Source: Moorella humiferrea (GTDB lineage Bacteria > Bacillota > DSM-521 > Neomoorellales > Neomoorellaceae). Taken from it: a stretch of 64,000 nucleotides of DNA. The notes under the pieces are model-generated. The model saw only the letters and a program-made list of their open reading frames with translations. It was not told where the DNA came from and did not search any database. Position 1 is the first letter of the stretch, and every line of letters begins with the position of its first letter. The DNA lies in NCBI RefSeq assembly GCF_039233145.1, contig NZ_CP136419.1:1958001-2022000 (forward strand). Direction: 5' to 3'. Shown piece after piece: positions 26,423 through 35,260 of this stretch. The translations under genes were made by a program, and so were the position numbers.

Positions 26423-28345
26423 TTGGGCCAAAATATTGCCCAAAAAATAATCGGTCAACATCTGGTGGCCGGCAAGATGGTGCCCGGCGAAGAGGTGGCT
26501 ATCCGCATCGACCAGACCCTGACTCAGGACGCCACCGGCACCATGGCCTACCTTCAATTAGAAGCCATGGGCATTCCCCGGGTGCGGACCAAACTTTCCG
26601 TCAGCTATGTGGATCATAATACCCTGCAGACCGGCTTTGAAAACGCCGACGACCACCTTTTCCTGCGGACTATTGCCGCTAAATACGGCATTATCTTCTC
26701 CCGTCCCGGCAACGGCATCTGCCACCAGGTACACCTGGAGCGCTTCGCCGTACCGGGGACAACCCTCCTGGGCTCCGACAGCCACACCCCCACCGCCGGC
26801 GGGGTCGGCGCCTTAGGGATAGGCGCCGGCGGCCTGGACGTCGCCGTGGCCATGGCCGGCGGGCCCTTCTATTTTAACATGCCGGCCGTCGTTCGTGTCA
26901 ATTTGCACGGCCGCCTGTCCCCCTGGGTCAGCGCCAAGGACATTATCCTGGAGGTTTTGCGGCGCCTGACTGTCAAAGGGGGCGTCGGTAAAATCATCGA
27001 GTACGGCGGCGACGGCGTGGCCACCCTTTCCGTGCCGGAACGGGCCACCATCACCAATATGGGCGCCGAGCTGGGGGCCACCACTTCCATCTTCCCCAGC
27101 GACGAGGTTACCCGGGCCTTCCTGGCTGCCCAGGGTAGGGAGGCTGATTGGGTAGAATTAAAACCGGATCCCGATGCGGTTTACGATGAGGTAATCGATA
27201 TCGATCTTGGCAGCCTGGAACCCCTGGTGGCCAGACCCCACATGCCGGACAACGTGGCTACCGTGCGCGAGGTAGGGCCCATTAAAGTCGATCAAGTGGC
27301 CATAGGCAGCTGCACCAATTCCTCTTATGCCGATCTTATGCGGGTGGCGGCCATCCTTAAAGGCAGGCGCGTCCATCCCGACGTCAGCCTGGTCATCGCC
27401 CCCGGTTCCCGCCAGGTCCTGCGCATGCTGGCCGCCAACGGCGCCCTGGCCGACCTGGTCACGGCGGGGGCGCGGATACTGGAGTGCGCCTGCGGTCCCT
27501 GCATCGGCATGGGACAGGCTCCCCCCTCGGGCGGCGTTTCGGTGCGGACCTTCAACCGCAATTTTAAAGGCCGCAGCGGCACGGCCGACGCTTACGTTTA
27601 CTTGGTCAGCCCGGAAGTCGCCGCCGTTACGGCCATCAACGGGTTTTTAAGCGATCCCCGGGAGCTGGGCGAGCCCATTAACATCGCTCTGCCGGAAAGG
27701 TTCCCCGTGGACGACGGCATGTTTATTTTCCCGCCGGAAGACGGCTCTGCAGTAGAAATCCGGCGCGGTCCCAACATCAAGCCCCTGCCCCTTCCCGAGC
27801 CGCCGCGAGGATTGATTGAGGCACCGGTCCTTTTAAAAACCGGCGACAACATTACCACCGACGATATTTCCCCGGCCGGTGCCAAATACCTGCCCCTGCG
27901 CTCCAATATTCCCGCCCTGGCCGAGCACGCCTTTGAGGGGATTGATCCCGGCTTTGCCCGACGGGCTAAGGAAGCCGGACGGGGCATCATCGTCGGCGGG
28001 CAAAACTACGGCCAGGGTTCCAGCCGCGAACACGCCGCCCTGTGCCCCATGTATCTGGGCGTCAAAGCCGTTATCGCCAAATCCTTCGCCCGCATCCACC
28101 GCAGCAACCTGGTCAACTTTGGTATCCTGCCTTTAACCTTTGTTGACCCGGCCGACTATGACCGGATCGAACCCGGTGACACTCTGGCTGTTGATTTGCG
28201 TGGCGGCCTGGATCAGGACGAAGTCCCGGTAACCAACGTTACGAGGGGCTTTACCTTTAAGGTGCGCCACGGGCTATCTCCCCGCCAGCGGGCTATCATC
28301 TTGGCCGGTGGGTTGCTCAATTACACCAAAAAGCAGTCTATATAG
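26423..28345 (+). CDS. acnA: Aconitate hydratase
   Basis: Citrate-isocitrate isomerisation through a [4Fe-4S] cluster. About 640 residues, matching the short mitochondrial-like bacterial type rather than the roughly 900-residue AcnA. Cluster cysteines: GSCTNSSY, then ACGPCIGMG. The swivel domain has GQNYGQGSSREHAA, which holds the substrate-binding serine and arginine. The start is TTG at 26423 with AGAGGAGGAA just upstream; the first ATG at 26390 overlaps the promoter. Likely part of an incomplete TCA route to glutamate. Homoaconitase is an alternative that sequence alone cannot exclude. Confidence 0.9.
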   Translation: MGQNIAQKIIGQHLVAGKMVPGEEVAIRIDQTLTQDATGTMAYLQLEAMGIPRVRTKLSVSYVDHNTLQTGFENADDHLFLRTIAAKYGIIFSRPGNGICHQVHLERFAVPGTTLLGSDSHTPTAGGVGALGIGAGGLDVAVAMAGGPFYFNMPAVVRVNLHGRLSPWVSAKDIILEVLRRLTVKGGVGKIIEYGGDGVATLSVPERATITNMGAELGATTSIFPSDEVTRAFLAAQGREADWVELKPDPDAVYDEVIDIDLGSLEPLVARPHMPDNVATVREVGPIKVDQVAIGSCTNSSYADLMRVAAILKGRRVHPDVSLVIAPGSRQVLRMLAANGALADLVTAGARILECACGPCIGMGQAPPSGGVSVRTFNRNFKGRSGTADAYVYLVSPEVAAVTAINGFLSDPRELGEPINIALPERFPVDDGMFIFPPEDGSAVEIRRGPNIKPLPLPEPPRGLIEAPVLLKTGDNITTDDISPAGAKYLPLRSNIPALAEHAFEGIDPGFARRAKEAGRGIIVGGQNYGQGSSREHAALCPMYLGVKAVIAKSFARIHRSNLVNFGILPLTFVDPADYDRIEPGDTLAVDLRGGLDQDEVPVTNVTRGFTFKVRHGLSPRQRAIILAGGLLNYTKKQSI

Positions 28346-28378
28346 TAAAAGCAGTCGATGGCTTTAGGAAAAATGTTT

Positions 28379-28425
28379 AAGGGGCTAGACGCGGTAGCTT
28401 TTTACCCATCTAGCCCCTTTTTAAT
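28379..28425 (+). terminator. Terminator after aconitase gene
   Basis: AAGGGGCTAGA pairs with TCTAGCCCCTT, followed by TTTTTAATTTTC. Confidence 0.85.
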
Positions 28426-28440
28426 TTTCTTTTTCAGTCT

Positions 28441-28815
28441 TTAGCCGTGGATTAACACCGGCAGGCAGCGGGTGCAGACCCAGGTACTCTCGCCGTGGTA
28501 GCGGGCGAAGAGGAGCACGGCACGGCTTTCGTCGGCGCTGCAGCGCAGACAGCGTGGCGCCGTACCTTCCGCCCTTTTGGCGGCCAGGTTTTCTTCCGCG
28601 GCAGCGGGGTCGAAGGCCGGGGCCTCCCGTTCTTCAATGCTTAAGGCCCCGGTGGGACACACGTTCAGGCAGACCCCGGCGCCGTCACAAAGCTCTTCCC
28701 GCAGTACCTTGGCCTTACCATCGACAATCTCAATGGCCCCTTCGGCGCAAGGCGATACGCACAGACCGCAGCCAGTGCACTTTTCTTCATCTATGCGGAC
28801 GATTTTGCGTTTCAT
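28441..28815 (-). CDS. 4Fe-4S ferredoxin with C-terminal zinc-ribbon-like tail
   Basis: 124 residues. Two cluster motifs: CTGCGLCVSPC and CDGAGVCLNVCP. The second lacks the usual second cysteine spacing (CxxxxCxxxC), so it may hold an altered cluster or share ligands. The tail has two CxxC pairs (CLRC, CTRC) that look like a zinc ribbon. Probably a cytoplasmic electron carrier or a subunit-like protein. No partner enzyme is adjacent. Confidence 0.85.
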   Translation of the reverse strand: MKRKIVRIDEEKCTGCGLCVSPCAEGAIEIVDGKAKVLREELCDGAGVCLNVCPTGALSIEEREAPAFDPAAAEENLAAKRAEGTAPRCLRCSADESRAVLLFARYHGESTWVCTRCLPVLIHG

Positions 28816-28844
28816 AAAATCACCTTCTCAATAGATTTGTCTGC

Positions 28845-29522
28845 TTATATTTTATCGCCTTTATCTTTAGCCGAATGTGATGCCTCCCCCCGCTTCTTGT
28901 GATCCGCATCACGACAGTAACTCTTGACTACACATTCCCCGCATTTCGGAGCTCTAGCCCTGCAGACCGCCCGGCCGTGGTGGATGAGGAGGTGATGGGC
29001 CTCGTTGCGAGTGCCGGAAGGCAACACGGTCATCAGCTGCCTTTCCGTCTCCCGGACGTCTCCGGCCGTTGCCAGACCCAGGCGGTTGGCCACCCGGAAA
29101 ACATGGGTGTCGACGGCAATGACGTCACGGCCGAAGGCGTTGGCAAGGACCACATTGGCCACCTTGCGCCCCACCCCCGGCAGTTCCAGAAGTTCCTCCA
29201 GGGTGTCCGGCACCCGACCACCGTATTTTTCCACCAGCATACGGCAGGCGGTCACCAGGTGTTGCGCCTTCATGCGGTATAGGCCCAGGCTTTTGATGCA
29301 CGCCGCCACCTCTTCCGGCTCCGCCCCCGCTAACTCCGCAGCGGTGGGATAACGCCGGAAAAGCTCCTGGGTCACCTTGTTTACCTGATCGTCAGTGGTC
29401 TGGGCCGAAAGCACGGCCGCCACCAGGAGTTCAAAGGGATTGTCATATTTAAGGCGCGATTTTGCGCCCGGATAGGCGGCACGCAATGTTTTTAAAATCC
29501 CTTCCACCTTTTCTTTCTCCAT
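28845..29522 (-). CDS. nth: Endonuclease III
   Basis: Base-excision DNA glycosylase/AP lyase for oxidised pyrimidines. About 225 residues from the ATG at 29522. The helix-hairpin-helix motif is LPGVGRKVANVVLANAFG with the catalytic Lys in GRKVA, followed by AVDTHVFRV with the catalytic Asp. The iron-sulfur loop CRARAPKCGECVVKSYC has the expected C-x6-C-x2-C-x5-C spacing. A longer frame to 29627 would overlap the divergent OsmC gene and is unlikely. Confidence 0.95.
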   Translation of the reverse strand: MEKEKVEGILKTLRAAYPGAKSRLKYDNPFELLVAAVLSAQTTDDQVNKVTQELFRRYPTAAELAGAEPEEVAACIKSLGLYRMKAQHLVTACRMLVEKYGGRVPDTLEELLELPGVGRKVANVVLANAFGRDVIAVDTHVFRVANRLGLATAGDVRETERQLMTVLPSGTRNEAHHLLIHHGRAVCRARAPKCGECVVKSYCRDADHKKRGEASHSAKDKGDKI

Positions 29523-29549
29523 AAATCCCAGCTCCATTATACACTTCAT

Positions 29550-29578
29550 TTGACACCTATGATTGTTTGTGATAGCTT
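29550..29578 (+). promoter_or_regulatory. Possible promoter of OsmC gene
   Basis: TTGACA (29550-29555), 17 bases, TGATAGCTT giving an extended but weak -10. It is 40 bases before the OsmC start. Confidence 0.4.
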
Positions 29579-29620
29579 TAATTAAAGCATAAAAAATATC
29601 CATGGGAAAGGATGAACGGT

Positions 29621-30064
29621 ATGGCAAAAACCACCTTCAGTGCTACCGTGCGCTGGTCAGGAGAAGGCCTTTACTGCGAAGGTGAAGCCCGGGGATTTAA
29701 AGTGGCCGTGGATGAGCCGGAAGAATTAGGCGGTAAAAATAAAGCCATGAACCCGGTGGAACTCCTCCTCTGCTCCCTGGGAGGCTGCATGTCCATCTGC
29801 GCCGCCGCCTTCGCCCCGGCCTGCCATGTAGAACTTAAAGATTTCCGGGTGGAGCTGGAAGGCGATTTGGATCCCGACGGCTTTCTGGGCAAAAACCGCG
29901 AGGTCCGTAAAGGTTACCAGGAGATCCGCTACCGCATTTACATAGAATCTCCTTCCCCGGAGAGCAATATAAAACGCCTGCTGGATCTCATAGAAGAACG
30001 TTGTCCGGTGTCCGACACCCTGAAGGGCGTGAAAGTCGTCCGGGTCACCGACGTCAATAAATAA
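29621..30064 (+). CDS. OsmC family protein
   Basis: About 147 residues. OsmC/Ohr-type proteins reduce organic hydroperoxides with a two-cysteine site. Seen: MNPVELLLCSLGGCMSICAA, with the first family cysteine in the GGC segment, and CPVSDTLKGV at the C-terminus, the second family cysteine position. Start at 29621 (ATGGCAAAA) suits the GGAAAGG site better than 29612. Divergent from nth; a good terminator follows. Confidence 0.88.
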   Translation: MAKTTFSATVRWSGEGLYCEGEARGFKVAVDEPEELGGKNKAMNPVELLLCSLGGCMSICAAAFAPACHVELKDFRVELEGDLDPDGFLGKNREVRKGYQEIRYRIYIESPSPESNIKRLLDLIEERCPVSDTLKGVKVVRVTDVNK

Positions 30065-30073
30065 CTCTACAGC

Positions 30074-30104
30074 AAGAAAGCCGGTTTGTACCGGCTTTCT
30101 TCCT
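30074..30104 (+). terminator. Terminator after OsmC gene
   Basis: AAGAAAGCCGGT pairs with ACCGGCTTTCTT around TTGT. The arm itself supplies the T-rich end on both strands, so it may also serve pckA from the other side. Confidence 0.75.
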
Positions 30105-30122
30105 GCATCAAGTTATTCCAAG

Positions 30123-31703
30123 TCACTTTCCTACAGGTCCCGCCGCGCGGATCTCCTGCGGTGCTTCGTGGAATTTACGGAAGTTGTCGTTAAACAGCCC
30201 GGCCAGTCTGCGGGCCATAGCCTCATATTTTTCCGGCTCCGCCCAGGTATTGCGGGGATTCAAAATCTCTGCGGGTACACCCGGGCAGCTCGTAGGCACC
30301 AGGAAACCGAAGATGGGATCGCGGACAAACTCCACCTTTTCCAGGTGACCGTTTAACGCCGCCCGCACCATGGCACGGGTATAGGGCAGGCTCATACGCC
30401 GGCCGATACCGTACGGCCCACCCGTCCACCCGGTGTTGACCAGGTAAACATTGGCGTTATGCCTGGCAATCCTCTCGCCCAGGAGGTCGGCGTAAACAAA
30501 AGGTGACCGAGGCAAAAAGGGTGCCCCGAAGCAGGTGGAGAAGGTGGCCTGGGGATCGGTAATCCCCCGTTCCGTACCGGCCAGTTTGCTGGTATAGCCG
30601 GAGAGGAAATGGTACATGGCCTGTTCCCGGGTGAGTTTGGCTATGGGCGGCATAACGCCGAAGGCGTCGGCGGTGAGAAAGATCACCGCCCGTGGGTGAC
30701 CGCCTATACCGGGGATGACGGCGTTGGGAATGAAGTCTACCGGGTAGGCGGCACGAGTGTTTTCCGTCAGGGCGTCGCTGTCGTAGTCAATTGCCCTCGT
30801 TTCGGGATCCACGACCACATTCTCAAGGACGCTGCCGAAACGAATGGCGTTATAAATCTGCGGTTCATGCTCGGCGGAGAGCTTGATGCACTTGGCATAG
30901 CAGCCGCCTTCAAAATTGAAGATGCCGTTATCCGACCAGCCGTGTTCGTCGTCACCGATGAGGCGCCGTTCCGGGTCGGCCGAGAGGGTGGTTTTGCCGG
31001 TGCCGGAAAGGCCGAAGAACAGGGCCGTATCCCCCGCCGGTCCCATATTGGCCGAACAATGCATTGGGCAGACGCCCCGCTCCGGCAAAAGATAATTCAT
31101 GGCGGTAAAGATAGACTTTTTCATCTCGCCGGCGTAGGAAGTCCCGCCGATGATTACCAGACGCCGGTCGAAGTTTAAAATGATAAAGGCTTCGGAATGA
31201 GTGCCGTCTTCTTCAGGATCGGCCATGAAACCGGGGGCACAGATAACGGTAAACCCCGGCGCATGTCTGGCCAGTTCGTCAGCTGAAGGACGGACAAAAA
31301 GCTGATGGACGAAGAGGTTTTGCCACGCATATTCATTGATAATCCTGATGGGCATGCGATAGAGCGGGTCGGTGCCGACGAAACCGTCAAAAATGAAGAG
31401 GTCCCTTCCCTGAAGGTACGCTGTAAAGCGTCTGTAGAGGCGTTCAAAATTCGCCTCGGTCATCGCCTGGTTGACGCCGCCCCAGCTGATGCTGTCGTGC
31501 ACGGCCGGGGTATCTACGAAAAACCTGTCTCCGGGTGAACGGCCGGTATACTTTCCGGTTATTACACTTAAGGCACCGTTGGGGGCGAGAATGCCTTCCC
31601 CCCGGGCTAGGGCCACTTCCACCAGCCGTGCAGGCGGGAGATTGCGGTAAAGTTTTCCTGTATTTATTATACCCAATTTTTCCAAACCGAGAGTATTACC
31701 CAC
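30123..31703 (-). CDS. pckA: Phosphoenolpyruvate carboxykinase (ATP)
   Basis: Interconverts oxaloacetate + ATP with PEP + CO2 + ADP. 526 residues. P-loop [13 protein letters not shown] (around 236-248), metal/substrate region [11 protein letters not shown], and [12 protein letters not shown] with the catalytic Lys. GTG start at 31703 behind AAGGGAG. Stands alone with its own promoter. Confidence 0.96.
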   Translation of the reverse strand: MGNTLGLEKLGIINTGKLYRNLPPARLVEVALARGEGILAPNGALSVITGKYTGRSPGDRFFVDTPAVHDSISWGGVNQAMTEANFERLYRRFTAYLQGRDLFIFDGFVGTDPLYRMPIRIINEYAWQNLFVHQLFVRPSADELARHAPGFTVICAPGFMADPEEDGTHSEAFIILNFDRRLVIIGGTSYAGEMKKSIFTAMNYLLPERGVCPMHCSANMGPAGDTALFFGLSGTGKTTLSADPERRLIGDDEHGWSDNGIFNFEGGCYAKCIKLSAEHEPQIYNAIRFGSVLENVVVDPETRAIDYDSDALTENTRAAYPVDFIPNAVIPGIGGHPRAVIFLTADAFGVMPPIAKLTREQAMYHFLSGYTSKLAGTERGITDPQATFSTCFGAPFLPRSPFVYADLLGERIARHNANVYLVNTGWTGGPYGIGRRMSLPYTRAMVRAALNGHLEKVEFVRDPIFGFLVPTSCPGVPAEILNPRNTWAEPEKYEAMARRLAGLFNDNFRKFHEAPQEIRAAGPVGK

Positions 31704-31744
31704 GATTTCTCCCTTCCCTTTATTACTGGTTTATGATCTTTTGC

Positions 31745-31774
31745 AATATATCATAAGCCCGGCGGGAAGGTCAA
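31745..31774 (-). promoter_or_regulatory. Promoter of pckA
   Basis: Minus strand: TTGACC (31774-31769), 18 bases, TATATT (31750-31745), about 40 bases before the start. Confidence 0.5.
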
Positions 31775-31801
31775 CAAAACGGCCACATGTATACAGTACA
31801 C

Positions 31802-31848
31802 TTAATATGTCGTCGACCACGGTCTTCCTACCATGGTCGACGTATTAA
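31802..31848. repeat. Long imperfect palindrome between pckA and the CMD gene
   Basis: Arms CGTCGACCACGGT and ACCATGGTCGACG (one mismatch) are separated by CTTCCT and extended outward by TTAATA/TATTAA with a 3-base bulge. It lies 100-145 bases upstream of pckA and just after the carboxymuconolactone-decarboxylase-like stop. No T-run follows on either strand, so an operator or RNA structure is as likely as a terminator. Confidence 0.6.
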
Positions 31849-31860
31849 ACGCCACCTCCC

Positions 31861-32154
31861 TTACCTGTAGGCGGCGCCGCCCGTGGCCAGAACGCCGTTG
31901 CCGGCGACAAAATAGGCCAGGCGCAGGGCTTCCCTGATTTCCTCCTCGCTGGCGCCGAGATCGCGGGCCTGCCGGGCCAGGACGGCCACCCCTTCACTGG
32001 CTCCGTGGGCGGCATCCAGGGCAAGGGTAATCAGGGTTTTGGTTTTGGCGTCCAGGGCGCCGGGAGCCATGGCCGTTTCCGCCACGGCTTTGACAGCCCG
32101 GTAGAACTCCGGGTCCCGTTCCGCCAGGGCTTCAATAAAGGGTGGTAAGGGCAT
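31861..32154 (-). CDS. Carboxymuconolactone decarboxylase-like (AhpD fold) protein
   Basis: 97 residues with the CMD/AhpD helical pattern (ALDAKTKTLITLALDAAHGASEGV). The redox CxxC seen in AhpD-type members is absent; the position reads AAHGASEGV, so peroxidase-type chemistry is unlikely. Ribosome site GGAGGCG. Single gene; 160 bases upstream (to 32315) I see no gene or clear signal. Confidence 0.8.
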   Translation of the reverse strand: MPLPPFIEALAERDPEFYRAVKAVAETAMAPGALDAKTKTLITLALDAAHGASEGVAVLARQARDLGASEEEIREALRLAYFVAGNGVLATGGAAYR

Positions 32155-32315
32155 TTTAATATCGCCTCCATTTATGATATATGGCAGATGGAAGGTTAGA
32201 ATCTGGCTTGGAGCAGCTAAGGCCGATTCTTGATGGCAACCTCCCTATTCCTGCTCATTTACATATTCTCCCTGCAAAAACGATTTCCTGCCAAGGTCTC
32301 GCCGGTGATAGCTCG

Positions 32316-33308
32316 CTAATATGAAGAGTTCCCGGCTAAATAAGTTTTCAGGGCCAGGAGCAGAACGCCCGCCTCGGCGGCGTGGTAAGGCCAGGGGTGT
32401 CCCCGGCCGATAATATCTTCCTCAAGCCCTTCTACGTAACGGCGCACCCGCCAGTTGTCTCCCATCAAAGCGGCGGTGTAAACCACCAGGGTAGTCAAGA
32501 AATTTTCCGGTTTCGTCTGTAGGTACCAGTCGGGATAGTTGCGGAGAAAATTGGCGTACAGGCGCCTAGCGTTTTCTTCTTGCGGATGAAGAACGCCGGT
32601 TATGATAGGGAAAAGCTGGGCCAGGGCATCAGGGTACCAGCGCCGCCAGTTGGGCCGCCGGCGCAGCCCGGCGCGATAAATTGCCGGGCAGTAACCGCCG
32701 TTACACCGCATTTTGGTCTCCAGGGCCTTTTTAACTTTTCCGGCCAGGACTTCATACCTTTCTGCTTCTCCTTCCTTCCCGGCCTTAATCAGGAGCCAGG
32801 CGTAATCCTTTAACCCCCGATAAACCTCGCAGTTGTCCATCAGGTACTTCACCCGCCAGTCCGGCCGGGCCAGGGTGAGATTGTCCTTTTGTAACGTTGC
32901 CAGCATGCCCCCTGCTACAACTTCCAGTTCCGGCCAGTGGGCTTCCACCCATTCCCTGTCACCGCCGGCCTCATAATAAAACCGCACCAGCGTGAGAAAA
33001 GTTGCGGCATAAGAGTCGGAGGAATCGTAACCGTAGGTAGGGACCTCCATGCCCTCCTCATCCAGGTAATAATCATATACGGTACCAGTGACGCCGAAGC
33101 GATCTGGTCTTTCCAGACGGGACAGATACCAGTGCAGGTAAGCCTGTATACGTGGAAGGTGCAGGCCCCAGGCCGCGGGACCGTAAAGGGCCAGATGGGC
33201 GAAATAGGGTACGATCTTCGCTTGACCCGGATAGGCGGTGACCACCGCCCCGCTGCTCAACTGCTGGCTTAAAATCCAGTCTGCTTCCTGGCGGATAAGG
33301 GCTTCCAT
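32316..33308 (-). CDS. Six-hairpin glycosidase-like protein, function unknown
   Basis: About 330 residues, rich in aromatic residues and alpha-helical repeats, with segments typical of (alpha/alpha)6-barrel sugar enzymes: YGYDSSDSYAATFLTLVRFY, WPELEVVAGGMLATL, and an acidic TVYDYYLDEEG. No catalytic pair can be assigned by eye. Start ATG at 33308 with AGGGGTGAT upstream. No signal peptide, so it is probably cytoplasmic. Single gene. Confidence 0.6.
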   Translation of the reverse strand: MEALIRQEADWILSQQLSSGAVVTAYPGQAKIVPYFAHLALYGPAAWGLHLPRIQAYLHWYLSRLERPDRFGVTGTVYDYYLDEEGMEVPTYGYDSSDSYAATFLTLVRFYYEAGGDREWVEAHWPELEVVAGGMLATLQKDNLTLARPDWRVKYLMDNCEVYRGLKDYAWLLIKAGKEGEAERYEVLAGKVKKALETKMRCNGGYCPAIYRAGLRRRPNWRRWYPDALAQLFPIITGVLHPQEENARRLYANFLRNYPDWYLQTKPENFLTTLVVYTAALMGDNWRVRRYVEGLEEDIIGRGHPWPYHAAEAGVLLLALKTYLAGNSSY

Positions 33309-33372
33309 ATAAAAAATCACCCCTACCATATGGTATGGCGGTGGTGTTTATTCTAGCATTATTTGTTCTAGC

Positions 33373-33467
33373 ATTGATGCGGGGATTTGGCCTCCGGTTC
33401 GGCGACACAACTGGAAGACTTGATCCGGGAGGCCGACCTGGCAATGTATCGCGATAAATTTAAGTGA
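33373..33467 (+). pseudogene. GGDEF (diguanylate cyclase) C-terminal remnant
   Basis: The frame reads TQLEDLIREADLAMYRDKFK and then stops. This is the standard last helix of GGDEF domains (LLRRADEALYRAK). Upstream of about 33373 no cyclase sequence is seen, and the GGDEF motif itself is gone. A short scar of a deleted c-di-GMP gene. Confidence 0.6.
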
Positions 33468-33477
33468 TTTACATCAC
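33464..33477. promoter_or_regulatory. CRP/FNR-type palindrome upstream of cupin gene
   Basis: GTGAT-TTAC-ATCAC, extended to AGTGAT...ATCACT. Its centre is 41-42 bases before the start expected from a TAAAAT -10 at 33500-33505, the classic class-II activator position. The same motif occurs at 40020-40033. Confidence 0.5.
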
Positions 33478-33539
33478 TGCTTTCCTATATAAAAAACTTT
33501 AAAATAAAACAAAACCATAAACCATAGGAGGAATAATAT

Positions 33540-33872
33540 ATGGAAATCATTCGTATCGCCGAGCTGCCGCAGCAGGTAACCCCGAGGGGCGTTAAGGCCC
33601 GGACTGTACTTGACGTCCCCTACATCAACATCATGAATCTGACTTTGAACCCCGGTGACGAGGTACCGTCCCACACCACGCCGGTGGACGTCCTCTTCCA
33701 CATCATTGAGGGTGAAGGCTCCGTAACTGTGGGACCGGAAACGGCGAAGGTCAAAGCCGGGGAAATAGTAGTCAGCCCGGCCGGTATCCCCCACGCGTTA
33801 AATGCCGATGCCGGCACCATTTTCAGCGTCCTGGTAATGAAAATACCCAACCCCAAAGGGAAAGCCAAATAA
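33540..33872 (+). CDS. Small cupin-domain protein
   Basis: 110 residues, a single beta-barrel cupin. Conserved motifs: GDEVPSHTTPVDVLFHIIEGEG (split as PSHTTPVDVLFHIIEGEG) and PAGIPHALNADAG, with histidines suited to metal binding. The ligand is unknown. Strong ribosome site (AGGAGG). Preceded by a CRP/FNR-type palindrome, followed by a terminator: a monocistronic regulated unit. Confidence 0.87.
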   Translation: MEIIRIAELPQQVTPRGVKARTVLDVPYINIMNLTLNPGDEVPSHTTPVDVLFHIIEGEGSVTVGPETAKVKAGEIVVSPAGIPHALNADAGTIFSVLVMKIPNPKGKAK

Positions 33873-33978
33873 AACTGTACCCATGACCCAGCCCGGTGGG
33901 AGGAATTTCGCCCCTGGCTCCCGATAACAGCCCCGATACAGCGGGCGCCGTACCAAAGCTTTTGTTCTCGATGAAGTA

Positions 33979-34026
33979 TAGGGAGAAGACGCGGTAAAAA
34001 CCGCAGTTCTTCTCCCTAATTTTTTA
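33979..34026 (+). terminator. Terminator after cupin gene
   Basis: AGGGAGAAGA pairs with TTCTTCTCCCT around an inner CGGT-AAAA-ACCG, followed by AATTTTTTAC. Confidence 0.85.
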
Positions 34027-34054
34027 CATGGAGACCCGTAAAACCCGAAAAGTT

Positions 34055-35203
34055 CTATTCCAGGTTCTTACGAAATTTCAGGGCGCTTATGGCGATAATA
34101 ACCAGTCCGAAAACCAGCAGGTAGAAGACCTGGAACAGCAGGTAACTGAAGCCGACGCCTTTTAGTATAATGCCCCGCAAAATTTCGATGAAATAAGTCA
34201 GGGGGATGACGTTGCTGATTTTTTCAATAAACCCCGGCATGGCATCCTGGGGGAACATGAACCCCGACAGCAGGATGTTGGGCATGACCAAAAACATCGT
34301 CAGCTGCATGGCCTGGAGTTGGGTGCGGGAAATAGTTGAAATAAGGAGGCCGATACCCAGGGCGCCTACCAGGAAGATAAAAGAAAGGGCCAGCAAAAGC
34401 AACAGGTTTCCATGGACAGGTACACCGAACCATAAAATTCCTACGGCAATTGCCAGCAGCAAATCAGCAAAACCTATGATGATGTAAGGAATAACCTTGC
34501 CCCACATCAATTCAAAGGGCTTGATGGGCGTTACGATGAGCTGTTCCAGGGTCCCCCTTTCCCGCTCCCTGACCACGGCAAAGGCGGTAAGCATCATGGT
34601 GATATTCTGCAGGATTACGCCAATGAGGCCGGGGATGTTGAAATTAACGCTTTTCATCTCCGGGTTGTACCACACCCAGGGCCGGAGGTCTATCCTGGGC
34701 AGGCCCAGCTTACCGCTCGCTATCCCCCGCCTCTCTAAAGTTACCGCCGTCAATTGAGCGGATTTAGCCTGGACAATCGCCCCTGCCGCCGACAGCACGG
34801 TGCTGGCCGTGGTGGGATCGGAGCCGTCCAGCAGCACCTGGACGGGAGCCGCTTCACCCCGGTCAATGCGCCGGGAAAAATCGGCCGGGATGACAAAGCC
34901 TACCCGGGCTTTGCCCCGGTCCACCCAGCCGCGAATATCGTCATGGCTTTCGACGTAGGCCACGACATCAAAGTAATTAGATTGGACTAAAGCCTGGATC
35001 AGCTCCCGGCTCCGTTGATCCCTGGCCTGATCCCAGATTATTGTTTTGATGTGCTCAACATTAGTGGAAACGGCATAACCGAAAAGAAACATCTGCATTA
35101 TGGGCATGAGTAAAATCAGGGCGATGGTCCGGGGGTCTCTCCGGATATGAATAAACTCCTTGCGGACAATGGACCAGATGCGTTTCCAGCTCAATTGTCG
35201 CAC
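34055..35203 (-). CDS. ABC-2 type exporter permease (YhhJ/YbhS-like)
   Basis: 382 residues: one N-terminal membrane helix (TIALILLMPIMQMFLFGYAV), a large extracytoplasmic domain (about 45-175), then five helices with the ABC-2 signature ERERGTLEQLIVTPIKPFELMWGK (split as RERGTLEQLIVTPIKPFE). Works with the two upstream ATPases and the HlyD-type protein as a multidrug-type exporter. Only one permease is present, where the related ybhFSR system has two, so it may act as a homodimer. Confidence 0.92.
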   Translation of the reverse strand: MRQLSWKRIWSIVRKEFIHIRRDPRTIALILLMPIMQMFLFGYAVSTNVEHIKTIIWDQARDQRSRELIQALVQSNYFDVVAYVESHDDIRGWVDRGKARVGFVIPADFSRRIDRGEAAPVQVLLDGSDPTTASTVLSAAGAIVQAKSAQLTAVTLERRGIASGKLGLPRIDLRPWVWYNPEMKSVNFNIPGLIGVILQNITMMLTAFAVVRERERGTLEQLIVTPIKPFELMWGKVIPYIIIGFADLLLAIAVGILWFGVPVHGNLLLLLALSFIFLVGALGIGLLISTISRTQLQAMQLTMFLVMPNILLSGFMFPQDAMPGFIEKISNVIPLTYFIEILRGIILKGVGFSYLLFQVFYLLVFGLVIIAISALKFRKNLE

Positions 35204-35260
35204 CCTCCTTTTTTCAACCTTTGTTTATAGACGGGTGCCGCCGGAGGCGGCGCGCAGTTC

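Noticed and set aside
28899-28912. Third GTGAT-N4-ATCAC palindrome
   Set aside because: It lies inside the coding end of nth, away from any start, so it is probably coincidental.
31535-31756. Plus-strand frame of 73 codons at the pckA start
   Set aside because: It overlaps the pckA start and promoter on the other strand and resembles no family.
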